A stretch of 8,102 nt of DNA from Candidatus Elarobacter sp. (GCA_030150085.1 JASLGJ010000392.1:1-8102); one strand, 5' to 3'. Shown: positions 1 to 6,555, counted from the stretch's first letter. The notes: generated by a model from the sequence alone, not told the origin. Numbers and translations are program-made.

Positions 1-1
1 G

Positions 2-160
2 GGCCGCTCCGGCAAGTACGTCAAGATCGAGGACACGATCCGCTCGTTCAAGGAAGTCCTCGACGGCAAGTGCGACGACATCCCCGAGCAGGCGTTCCTC
101 TACGCCGGCGACATCGACGAAGTGAAGGCCGCCGCGGCCGAAATGGGCAGCCGCACCTAG
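2..160 (+). CDS. atpD: ATP synthase F1 subunit beta, C-terminal end (partial)
   Basis: Only the last 52 residues and the TAG stop are present; the gene enters from the left edge in the frame starting at base 2. The tail contains [17 protein letters not shown], then [16 protein letters not shown], which is the conserved C-terminal end of the bacterial F1 beta subunit, where an EQAFYMVG-like stretch is usual. The subunit carries the catalytic nucleotide sites of the F1 head, but those motifs lie outside the window. The stop is one base before the ATG of atpC, the usual beta-epsilon order at the end of an F1 operon, so identification rests on both sequence and context. Confidence 0.95.
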   Translation, partial: GRSGKYVKIEDTIRSFKEVLDGKCDDIPEQAFLYAGDIDEVKAAAAEMGSRT

Positions 161-161
161 C

Positions 162-575
162 ATGGCCAACGCCATTCCGTTCACGCTGATCACGCCGCTG
201 GCGGTGAAGTTCGACGGCGAGGCGGAGCTCGTCATCGCCGTCGGGACCGAGGGCGAGGTCGGCATCCTGCCCTCGCACGCGCCGTTCCTGACCGCGCTGC
301 GGCCGGGCGTGCTGCGGGCCAACGTGCGCGAGGGCGGCGCGACGCGCCGGCTCGAGCTGGCCTGCAGCGAGGGCTTCATGCAGGCGCTGCCGGGCAAGGT
401 CACGATCCTGGCCGACGCCGCGCTCTCGGCCGACGAGGTCGACACCACCCAGGCCCGGGCCGATCTGGCCGCCGCCCAGGACGAGCTCAAGGCCGCGAGC
501 GACGTGGACGCCCAGCGCCGCGCGCAGACCAAGATCGACTTCGCCAACGCCAAGCTGGCGGTGCGAGCGGTCTGA
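162..575 (+). CDS. atpC: ATP synthase F1 subunit epsilon
   Basis: A complete 137-residue protein, normal length for bacterial epsilon. Residues 1-88 form the N-terminal beta-sandwich, with the family signature GEVGILPSHAPFLTALRPG at about 31-49 and a GFMQ..PGKVTILAD stretch at 71-85. Residues 90-137 are rich in Ala, Glu, Gln and Lys and match the C-terminal helical hairpin that can insert into F1 and inhibit ATP hydrolysis. The subunit sits in the central stalk with gamma and couples rotation to catalysis. The ATG lies one base past the atpD stop, so it is probably translated by coupling; no strong Shine-Dalgarno is visible. It is the last gene of the atp operon here, since a hairpin follows 26 bp after the stop. 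Confidence 0.95.
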   Translation: MANAIPFTLITPLAVKFDGEAELVIAVGTEGEVGILPSHAPFLTALRPGVLRANVREGGATRRLELACSEGFMQALPGKVTILADAALSADEVDTTQARADLAAAQDELKAASDVDAQRRAQTKIDFANAKLAVRAV

Positions 576-588
576 CGCTCGCCTGAAC

Positions 589-600
589 CGGCGTACGCCG
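589..600. repeat. Perfect 12-bp palindrome after atpC
   Basis: The sequence CGGCGTACGCCG is its own reverse complement. It lies 13 bp after the atpC stop and ends one base before the left arm of the terminator hairpin at 602-630. It could be a small extra hairpin, a protein site, or chance in GC-rich DNA. Confidence 0.4.
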
Positions 601-601
601 C

Positions 602-630
602 AGGGGCCGTCCGCACAGCGAGCGGCCCCT
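602..630 (+). terminator. Hairpin terminator of the atp operon
   Basis: AGGGGCCG at 602-609 pairs perfectly with CGGCCCCT at 623-630 across a 13-nt loop. It is followed by a weak T-containing stretch (CGTCGTTGTCG) rather than a true T-run. Position (26 bp after the atpC stop) and stem strength suggest an intrinsic terminator of the GC-rich type. Confidence 0.65.
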
Positions 631-695
631 CGTCGTTGTCGCGCTCCGCACCCGTCGGCGCGGGGCGCGAACGGGTGTGCGAGGTCCGCAACCCG

Positions 696-794
696 CTCGC
701 GCGCTGGTTTCACCGCGACGAGGAGCGCACGCTCTACGACGTGCTGCGCGCGCACGGGCCGGGCCTACTAGCGCTCGCGCCATCCCACGCCGTT
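696..794 (+). pseudogene. Decayed fragment of the downstream stress protein's RTLYD module
   Basis: The reading frame through this stretch gives LARWFHRDEERTLYDVLRAHG and then LAPSHAV. The intact protein encoded at 951-2033 has RFFSGESGDRTLYDELVRHG at its residues 84-103 and LAPSSAI at 116-122. The DNA of the two copies is identical over 15 bp (CGCACGCTCTACGAC, 726-740 and 1227-1241). The fragment appears to lack about 8-9 codons between the two blocks, and what follows matches nothing in the intact gene. The frame stays open to 872 but has no convincing start: only a TTG at 636, inside the zone just past the atp terminator, or a GTG at 675. I read it as a remnant of a tandem duplication, or of a paralogue, that has lost both ends. 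A real short protein starting at 675 cannot be excluded. Confidence 0.5.
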
Positions 795-800
795 CGAGCG

Positions 801-950
801 AGCGGGCCCTGTGTCGCGGAGTGCGCGGAACGGTCCGATTGCGAGGTGAAATTCTCGTGCCCGGAGTTGTAGAACGGCGCGAAACGGGGCACACCTCGCG
901 AGCCAATGTTCCGAGAGAACACCGACGAGCTAACCGTGACGAGGGATTCG
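801..950 (+). promoter_or_regulatory. Upstream region of the stress gene, probable promoter, no certain boxes
   Basis: This spacer is less GC-rich than its surroundings (for example around 834-875), as expected for a promoter region. A GGAAC at 827-831 resembles the -35 element of ECF sigma factors, and TTGCGA at 839-844 resembles a sigma-70 -35 box, but neither has a convincing -10 partner at the right distance. The only clear element is the Shine-Dalgarno GAGGG at 941-945, which places the start at the ATG at 951. Confidence 0.3.
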
Positions 951-2033
951 ATGAACTACGATACCGGTACCGCGCGAGATGAGGCGTACGAGGGGCGAGC
1001 GCTGGTCGCCGCGTTCGCCGATCGCGAGGCCGCCCACGCGGCGGCGCGCGCGCTGCACGACGAAGGCTTCGGGCGAACGTGGATCGGCGTGACGCACCCG
1101 AGCGAAGGCGGCGCGATCGATGCGCTCGGCAGCAGCAGCAGTAGCGGCCAGACGCGCGTGGCGAGCGACGGCGGCGACTCGCTGGGTGACAAGATCGGCC
1201 GTTTCTTCAGCGGCGAGAGCGGCGACCGCACGCTCTACGACGAGCTGGTGCGCCACGGCGTCGCGGCGAGCGAAGCGCGCCGCATCGACGGCTCGCTCGC
1301 GCCGAGCAGCGCGATCCTGACCGTGGACGGGCACAACCACCCCGAGCTCGCCGCCTCGCTGATCGAGCAGAACGGCGGCCACATCCTGGCCGGCGAGAGC
1401 TTCGGCACGACGAGCGGCTACGCGAGCTCCGCCACCGACACGCTGACCGGCACGGCCGCCGCGTCGGGCCTGGCGACGGCCGGCGCGTACGATGCGGAGA
1501 CCGACGCGACGGTGCGCGGCTCGCAGGTGCTCGGCTACGGCGACGCCTCGCGCTACGCGCGCGGCGCGGAGATCGACGAGGAGCGCCGGATCGCGCTGCG
1601 CGAGGAGCGCCTGAGCGTCGACAAGCAGCGCGTCAGCGCGGGCGAGGTGCAGATCACCAAGGACGTGGTCGAGCACCAGCAGGACATCGACGTCCCGGTC
1701 ATCCGCGAGGAGCTGTTCGTCGAGCGCCGCCCGGTGAGCGAGACGACCGCCGACGCGGGCGAGATCGGCGAGATCGGCCGGGGCGAGACGATCCGCGTGC
1801 CGTTGATGCGCGAGCAGGTCAGCGTGACCAAGCGCGCCGTCGTCACCGGCGAGGTCGTGGTCGGCAAGCGCGAGATCAACGAGACGCAGCGCGTCTCGGG
1901 AACCACCCGTGAGGAGAAGCTGCGCGTCGAGGGCGATACGACCAACGTGCGCGCCTCGGGCTACGACGGCGACACGGGCGCCACGACGGGCACGACCGGG
2001 ACCGGCACGACGGACCGCTCGACCCTGCTCTAG
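951..2033 (+). CDS. Stress protein with YflT-like N-terminus and YsnF/AvaK (DUF2382) domain
   Basis: A 360-residue soluble protein with no signal peptide or membrane segment. Residues 15-50 (ALVAAFADREAAHAAARALH, then EGF and WIGVTHP) resemble the general-stress-protein 17M/YflT fold. A Ser/Gly linker at 59-66 leads to a module at 80-145 with RTLYDELVRHGV and LAPSSAILTVDG. Residues 205-330 are a YsnF/AvaK domain with two related halves (REERLSVDKQRV..GEV, then IDVPVIREELFVERRPV, then REQVSVTKRAVVTGEV). The tail is Thr/Gly-rich and low-complexity. Such proteins are linked to general stress responses in several phyla; no biochemical activity is established. I chose the ATG at 951 because GAGGG lies 5 bp upstream; an in-frame ATG at 906 (15 residues longer) lacks a ribosome site. 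The TAG overlaps the convergent gene's stop. Confidence 0.8.
   Translation: MNYDTGTARDEAYEGRALVAAFADREAAHAAARALHDEGFGRTWIGVTHPSEGGAIDALGSSSSSGQTRVASDGGDSLGDKIGRFFSGESGDRTLYDELVRHGVAASEARRIDGSLAPSSAILTVDGHNHPELAASLIEQNGGHILAGESFGTTSGYASSATDTLTGTAAASGLATAGAYDAETDATVRGSQVLGYGDASRYARGAEIDEERRIALREERLSVDKQRVSAGEVQITKDVVEHQQDIDVPVIREELFVERRPVSETTADAGEIGEIGRGETIRVPLMREQVSVTKRAVVTGEVVVGKREINETQRVSGTTREEKLRVEGDTTNVRASGYDGDTGATTGTTGTGTTDRSTLL
1758..1775 (+). repeat. 9-bp tandem repeat, two copies, inside the stress gene
   Basis: GGCGAGATC occurs twice head to tail and encodes GEIGEI at residues 270-275, in the link between the two halves of the DUF2382 domain. It looks like local slippage in a tolerant linker. 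Confidence 0.6.
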
Positions 2034-2950
2034 TCCAGCACGGTGGCGAGCGGGTCGGGACGTTCCGATCCGCTCGCCGCGGGCTTGCCCGGCGGGCGGG
2101 CGTTGACGACCAGCGCCGCGACGATCAGCGCGATCCCGAGCAGCTCCGTGCCGCTCGGGATCTCGTGCAGCTGCACGGCGGCGAAGGCCACGCCGAGCAC
2201 CGGCGTCGCGAGCGAGGCGATTCCGGCCACGCCCGCGGGCAGGCGCGACAGGATGAACAGCCACAGCACCCAGGCCAAGGCCTGCGACGCGACGACCATG
2301 TAGGCCATCGAGACGACGAACGACGTCGTCCAGCGCACCTGCTCGGGCACGGCCAGCATCAGCCCGACCAGCGGGACCGCGCCCCACACCATCTGCCAGG
2401 CGGTCAGCGAGAGCAGCTCGACCTCGTGGCGGGCGCGCATCCGCTTGGCCCACACCGCGCTGGCCGCCCACACGACGCCGCTCGCGACGCCGAGCAGGTC
2501 CGCGAGCACGGCGTGCGCGTTCAGCGGTGCGAGCACGAAGCCCAGGCCCAGCGCGGCCAGCGCGAGCGCGACCCAGCGCCCGCGGTCGATCCGCTCGCCC
2601 AGCAGCGGCCAGGCCAGCAGCGCGACCCAGAACGGCATCGTGTAGGCCAGCACCGCGACCTTGCCGGCCCCGGCCAGCGACACCGCGAGCGTCTGCAGCA
2701 GCGTGAAGCCGGTCGTCTGCAGCAGGCCCAGCACGGCCGTGTCGCGCGGCGGCGTGGGGCGCAGCGAGCGCCGCATCGAGGCCAGCACGATGAACAGGCA
2801 CAGCGCGCCCAGCGCCGGGCGCACCGCGGCGACGACCAGCGCCGAGGCGTCGTGCGTGGCGACCTTGATGACGACCCAGGTGTAGCCCCAGACCAGCGCC
2901 AGCACGGCCAGCGCGGCGTACGCCTCGCCGCGCGGGCGGGCCGCGCTCAA
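2030..2950 (-). CDS. EamA-family (DMT superfamily) transporter
   Basis: A 306-residue integral membrane protein with about ten hydrophobic segments arranged as two EamA repeats. The first repeat ends with the typical TMPFWVALLAWPLLGERI at 104-121; the second ends with LATPVLGVAFAAVQLHE at 247-263 and a last helix at 268-283. Family members export amino acids, nucleobases and other small metabolites across the inner membrane, and the substrate cannot be predicted. The start is the TTG at 2950, which overlaps the preceding gene's TGA in a TTGA arrangement. It is in frame, puts eight or nine residues before the first helix, and no ATG lies nearby; the next GTG would cut into helix 1. No Shine-Dalgarno is evident, so coupling to the upstream gene is likely. 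As last gene of the operon after a ligase and a monooxygenase, it may export their product. Confidence 0.85.
   Translation of the reverse strand: MSAARPRGEAYAALAVLALVWGYTWVVIKVATHDASALVVAAVRPALGALCLFIVLASMRRSLRPTPPRDTAVLGLLQTTGFTLLQTLAVSLAGAGKVAVLAYTMPFWVALLAWPLLGERIDRGRWVALALAALGLGFVLAPLNAHAVLADLLGVASGVVWAASAVWAKRMRARHEVELLSLTAWQMVWGAVPLVGLMLAVPEQVRWTTSFVVSMAYMVVASQALAWVLWLFILSRLPAGVAGIASLATPVLGVAFAAVQLHEIPSGTELLGIALIVAALVVNARPPGKPAASGSERPDPLATVLD
2043..2080 (+). terminator. Long hairpin past the stress gene, nested in the opposing EamA gene
   Basis: Bases 2043-2058 pair with 2065-2080 around the 6-nt loop GACGTT. The stem is 16 positions with only two non-Watson-Crick pairs (2044/2079 and 2054/2069). 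In + strand RNA both are G-U wobbles; in - strand RNA both become A-C mismatches. The hairpin starts 10 bp after the stress gene's TAG, so it suits a terminator of the + transcript. No T-run follows. It lies within codons for the last 15 or so residues of the EamA protein. Confidence 0.55.
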
Positions 2951-3993
2951 CGGGCCGCGGCCGGCTTGCGCAGCGGCGCGATCACGCCTTCGGCGAAGCG
3001 CTCCATCTCCTCGGCCTGGGGGCTGCACTGCAGCAGCAGCAGGTCGGCCCCGGCGGCCTCGAACGCCGCGACCTGCTCGCGCACCGCGTCGGGCGTGCCG
3101 ACCAAGCCGCTGCGCAGCCCGCGGTTGGAGACGCTGTACTCCTGCTGGGCGAGCTGGGTATCGAGCTGCGTGCCGCTCAGCCACTGCTGGAAGTTGGCGA
3201 AGCCGGCGGCGCTGGCGCGCACGTCGGTGATCCGGGCCAGCTCGCGCTGCGCCTCCTCGTGCGCGTCGCGCACGATCGTGTAGCCGGCCACGCCGTAGCG
3301 CATCGGCTCCAGGCCCATGCGCTCGCGCCGGGCCCGCATGTCGGCGATCTTCTCGCCCACCCGCGCGGGCGGGTCGCCGTGCATCACGTAGGCGTCGCAC
3401 TTGGCGGCGATCAGCTCCTTGGCGGCCTCGGACTCGCCGCCGGCGTAGATCACCGGGCGCGGCCGCGTGGCGGGCTTGGGCTCGAGCGCCGTCTCGGCGA
3501 CCGAATAGAACTTGCCTCGATAGCTGAAGCGCGGCTGCGACCAGACGCCGTCGAGCACGTCGAGCCACTCGGCGGTGCGGGCGTAGCGGTCGTCGTGCTG
3601 CTCGAAGCCGACCCCGTACATCTCGGCCTCGGTCTTCCACCACGACGACACCACGTTGAGCGAGAGCCGGTCGCCGCCCCCGATGCGGTCGATCGTGGCG
3701 GCCTGCTTCGCCAGCAGCGCGGGCAGGTGGAAGGTCGGGCGCACCGCGACCATCAGCTCCAGCCGCTCGGTGACGGCGGTCAGCGCGGCCGCGGTCGACC
3801 AGGCGTCGAGCGAGGGCGCCTCGACGCCCATGATGTCGTTGAGGTTCAGCTCGGCGACCAGCGAGAGGTCGTAGCCGATCTGCTCGCTGCGCCGCGCCAG
3901 CGCGGAGACGTACTCCCAGGTCGCCGGCATGCGCTCGTCCTCGACGTTGCGCAGCCAGCCGCCGAACACCGGCATCCAGTAGCCGAAGCGCAT
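2947..3993 (-). CDS. LLM-class flavin-dependent monooxygenase (SsuD/SfnG-like)
   Basis: A 348-residue bacterial-luciferase-like TIM-barrel enzyme, normal length for the family. Visible motifs are FGYWMPVFGGW at 3-13, VAVRPTFHLPALLAKQAATID at about 82-102, RLSLNVVSSWW at 109-119, HDDRYARTAEWL at 133-144, and YAGGESEAAKEL with CDAYVMHG at 183-206, the last being the flavin-phosphate region. These resemble FMNH2-dependent alkanesulfonate and dimethylsulfone monooxygenases, which use reduced flavin from a partner reductase and O2 to cleave C-S bonds. The exact substrate is not readable, and related enzymes act on other compounds. No flavin reductase gene is in the window. The ATG overlaps the upstream TGA by one base (TGATG), with GGGGA as a weak ribosome site, so it is coupled to the ATP-grasp gene. 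Confidence 0.82.
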   Translation of the reverse strand: MRFGYWMPVFGGWLRNVEDERMPATWEYVSALARRSEQIGYDLSLVAELNLNDIMGVEAPSLDAWSTAAALTAVTERLELMVAVRPTFHLPALLAKQAATIDRIGGGDRLSLNVVSSWWKTEAEMYGVGFEQHDDRYARTAEWLDVLDGVWSQPRFSYRGKFYSVAETALEPKPATRPRPVIYAGGESEAAKELIAAKCDAYVMHGDPPARVGEKIADMRARRERMGLEPMRYGVAGYTIVRDAHEEAQRELARITDVRASAAGFANFQQWLSGTQLDTQLAQQEYSVSNRGLRSGLVGTPDAVREQVAAFEAAGADLLLLQCSPQAEEMERFAEGVIAPLRKPAAAR

Positions 3994-4979
3994 CAGCGGG
4001 TCCCCGCCAGCGCCGGCGCGCCGCCGCGGGCGCGCGTCTCGAGGTACGCGCCCAGCCGCTCCCAGGGGTCGAAGCCGACCGTCTCGAGCGGGTTGGCGAC
4101 GAAGTTCGAGAGCGCGTTGACGTCGTAGAACAGGCGCGCGCCGTCGCGCTCGTCGACCATGAACTCCACCCCGCCGACGTCGATCCCGGCCGCGCTCACG
4201 ATCCGCAGCGCGTCGGCGACCGCGTCCGCGGGCGGGTGCGCGCGCACCGCCGTCACCGTCGGCGCCGGCTCGGCCGCGCAGCTCTCGCCGGCGGCGACCG
4301 GCGCGGGCACGCGGCAGATGTCGGCCGGGCAGAGGTCGAACGTCTCGGCGCTGGTCGTCACGTCGAGCGCGTACAGGTACTCGCCGCCCAGCACCTCCAC
4401 CCGCGTGATCTTGTTGTCGCGTTTCGGCACGTACTCTTGCAGCAGGGCGACCGAGTCGAAGCCCAGGTCGAGCGCGCCGCTCGCCGCCGTCTCGGCCAGC
4501 ACGCCGGGGTCGTCGAAGCGGATCACGCCCGCCCCGCGCCCGCCGATGTTGGGCTTGAACACGAGCGGAAAGCGCAGCTCGCGCGCCGCCGCCGCGGCTT
4601 GGCCGGCCCGGTGGATGATGCGCGTCTTGGGGAACCGCAGCCCCAGCGAGCCGATCAGGGCCATCTGCTTGGCCTTGGAGATCTCGTAGCCGTACGCGCG
4701 CGCGCCGTTGATCACCGACACCCCGCGCAGCTCGTAGCCGGTCAGCACGTCGAGCGCGAAGGCCAGCCCGTCGGCGTGCCCGCGCGTCGCGGCCGAGGCG
4801 CTCATGCGGTTGAAGACCAGCGTGTTCGGCTCGGCGGGAGCGGCCGGGTCGAGGACCTGCTCGGTCGCCAGGAGCTTGCGGTACGCGAGCCCGCGCCGGT
4901 CGAGCTCGGCGAAGAGCCGCTCGAACCACTGCGGGTGCTCGTAGTAGACGACGATCGTCGCCGCTGCCTCGTGCGCCAT
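3993..4979 (-). CDS. RimK/LysX-like ATP-grasp ligase
   Basis: A 328-residue cytosolic protein. A Rossmann-like pre-ATP-grasp domain (ATIVVYYEHP at 7-16, NTLVFNRMSAS at 52-62, VINGARAYGYEISKAKQ at 89-105) leads into an ATP-grasp fold: nucleotide loop VFKPNIGGRGAGVIRF at 140-155 with Lys142, hinge QEYVP at 181-185, and metal-site residues Glu272 (GGVEF) and Asn288 (YDVNAL). This order is that of the RimK-type carboxylate-amine ligases, which activate an acid as acyl-phosphate and join it to an amine. Substrates are unknown. An unusual segment at about 210-250, with three cysteines, separates the hinge from the last helix. The Shine-Dalgarno AAGGAG is at 4998-4993, 13 nt before the ATG, a long spacing. 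The gene begins 39 bp after the gluconokinase stop and overlaps the monooxygenase start. Confidence 0.75.
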   Translation of the reverse strand: MAHEAAATIVVYYEHPQWFERLFAELDRRGLAYRKLLATEQVLDPAAPAEPNTLVFNRMSASAATRGHADGLAFALDVLTGYELRGVSVINGARAYGYEISKAKQMALIGSLGLRFPKTRIIHRAGQAAAAARELRFPLVFKPNIGGRGAGVIRFDDPGVLAETAASGALDLGFDSVALLQEYVPKRDNKITRVEVLGGEYLYALDVTTSAETFDLCPADICRVPAPVAAGESCAAEPAPTVTAVRAHPPADAVADALRIVSAAGIDVGGVEFMVDERDGARLFYDVNALSNFVANPLETVGFDPWERLGAYLETRARGGAPALAGTR

Positions 4980-5018
4980 ACCGCTAGATCGACTCCTTAC
5001 GGGCGCGAGGGGTTGCCG

Positions 5019-6515
5019 TCAGCCGAACAGCCGCAGGTGGGCTTCGACCAAGGCTCGGTAGGTCGCGTAGGCCGCGCGATAGGTATCGGTCAGCGTGGGG
5101 TTCGGCTCGGTCGGGGCGTCGTGGCCGAGCGCGCGCGCCGTCGCGGCCGCGTCGGGGAGCAGCCCGACGGCTTGGGCGGCCAGCAGGGCGGCGCCCAGCG
5201 CCGAGGCCTCCTGCTGGTGCGGCTGCGCGGCGGGCAGGCCGAACACGTCGGCCAGTAGCCCGCGCATCAGCGCGGCCTTGGTCAGCCCGCCGGTCAGCAG
5301 CAGGCGCGAGGCCTCCCCGGTCAGCTCGCGCAGCACCTCGTACACCGCGAACACGCCGAACACCACGCTCTCGAAGCCGGCCCGCAGGATGGCGCGCCGG
5401 TCGTGGGCGAGGTCGAGCCCGTCGAACGAGCCGCGCAGCGCGCTGCTCCAGTACGGCGCGCGCTCGCCCGCGAAGAACGGCAGCACCACGAGGCCTTGCG
5501 CGCCGGGCTCGATCTGCGCCGCCAGCTCGGCCGCGCGCGCGAAGCGCTTGTCCTTGGGCAGCTCGGCCAGGAGCAGCGCGAAGATCCAGTCCAGCGAGGC
5601 TCCCGCGGCGCTGGTCGGGCCGCCGACCACGTAGCGCGTGTCGTCGGCGCAGTAGCAGAACGTGCGCCCCTGCGGGTCGAGCAGCGGTTCGTTCGCCAGC
5701 ACCCGAACCGCCCCGGACGTGCCCAGGGTCAGCGCGACGTCGCCGGCGCCCGTCGCGCCGACCCCGAGGTTCGCCAGCGGCCCGTCGGCCGAGGCCAGCA
5801 CCACCGCGACGTGGTCGTTCAGCCCCAGCTCGCGCGAGATCGTGGGCCGGAAGGCGCGCAGCGCGGTCGAGGGCGGGGCCGGGCGCGAGAGGCGCTCGGG
5901 CCCGACCCCGGCCAGCTCGAGCGCGTGCGGCGACCAGTCGCGGGTGCGCAACTCGAGCATCCCGCTGGCCGAGGCGATGCCGTGGTCGACCAGCCACTCC
6001 CCGGTCCAGCGGTAGACGATCAGCTCCTTGAGCGACACGAAGCGGCGGGTGCGGGCGAACAGCTCGGGCTCGTGCTCGGCTAGCCAGCGCAGCTTGGCGA
6101 CGGGCAGCATGGGGTGCATCGGCGCGCCGGTCGCGGCGTAGAGCGCGCTCCCGCTCCCGTCGGCGCGCCAGCGGTCGGCGACCGCGTGCGCGCGGCGGTC
6201 CATCCAGGTGATGACGCGCGAGAGCGGCTCGCCGGCCTCGTCGACGCACAGCACGCCGTGCATCGCGGCCGAGAAGCCGATCGCCACGACCTCGTTGCCG
6301 CGCAGCCGCACGTCGGCCAGCACCCGGTGCAGCACGCGCGTCGTCGCCAGGTACACCAGGTCCGCGTCCTGCTCGACGAAGTCCGGGTGCGGGGTCTCCA
6401 GCCCGTAGAACTCCGAGCCGCTGGCGACCTCGCGCCCCGCCGCGGTGACGGCGAGGACCTTGACCGCCGACGTGCCGAGGTCGACCCCGACCACCGCATC
6501 CGGAGCGTCAGGCAC
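5019..6515 (-). CDS. gntK: Gluconokinase, FGGY family
   Basis: A 498-residue sugar kinase of usual FGGY length. Phosphate-1 motif GVDLGTSAVKV is at 10-20; sugar-binding MDRRAHA at 105-111; TGAPMHPMLPVAKLRWL at 129-145 and GIASASGMLELRTRDW at 179-194 are hallmarks of the gluconokinase branch; the catalytic Asp is Asp244 in ASADGPLANLG; phosphate-2 motif LGTSGAVR is at 264-271; GERAPYW at 350-356; adenosine motif TGGLTKA at 408-414. It should phosphorylate D-gluconate to 6-phosphogluconate in the cytosol, feeding the pentose phosphate or Entner-Doudoroff routes; another aldonate or pentulose is possible. The start is GTG, preceded by GGTGA at 6-nt spacing. It lies 36 bp downstream of a sugar-acid-type MFS transporter gene, which supports the role. 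Confidence 0.82.
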   Translation of the reverse strand: MPDAPDAVVGVDLGTSAVKVLAVTAAGREVASGSEFYGLETPHPDFVEQDADLVYLATTRVLHRVLADVRLRGNEVVAIGFSAAMHGVLCVDEAGEPLSRVITWMDRRAHAVADRWRADGSGSALYAATGAPMHPMLPVAKLRWLAEHEPELFARTRRFVSLKELIVYRWTGEWLVDHGIASASGMLELRTRDWSPHALELAGVGPERLSRPAPPSTALRAFRPTISRELGLNDHVAVVLASADGPLANLGVGATGAGDVALTLGTSGAVRVLANEPLLDPQGRTFCYCADDTRYVVGGPTSAAGASLDWIFALLLAELPKDKRFARAAELAAQIEPGAQGLVVLPFFAGERAPYWSSALRGSFDGLDLAHDRRAILRAGFESVVFGVFAVYEVLRELTGEASRLLLTGGLTKAALMRGLLADVFGLPAAQPHQQEASALGAALLAAQAVGLLPDAAATARALGHDAPTEPNPTLTDTYRAAYATYRALVEAHLRLFG

Positions 6516-6555
6516 GGGACTTCACCGCGATCCGGCCGCGCGCGGAGGCGCTCAT
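6508..6555 (-). other. 15-codon mini-ORF bridging the MFS and gluconokinase genes
   Basis: An ATG at 6555 overlaps the MFS stop in an ATGA arrangement and opens a frame of 15 codons (MSASARGRIAVKSRA) whose TGA at 6510-6508 lies just inside the gluconokinase, past its GTG at 6515. It could carry ribosomes from one gene to the next as a coupling leader. No similarity is recognised and chance is possible. Confidence 0.3.

Noticed and set aside
906..950. Longer start of the stress protein at the ATG at 906
   Set aside because: There is no ribosome site before 906, while GAGGG precedes the ATG at 951; the extra 15 residues do not resemble the family.
1129..1145. AGC triplet run (Ser repeat) as a possible phase-variation repeat
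   Set aside because: It has only a few units, is interrupted (AGT), and simply encodes a short Ser linker in frame.
930..2801. 623-codon open frame on the - strand opposite the stress gene
   Set aside because: It is an antisense shadow of GC-rich coding DNA: Arg/Ala/Gly-rich, low-complexity, without family motifs, and it runs through two clearly real genes in other frames.
2950..3643. Upstream extension of the EamA reading frame to 537 codons
   Set aside because: The extra part is an out-of-frame reading of the LLM monooxygenase gene; recognisable EamA sequence starts right after the TTG at 2950.
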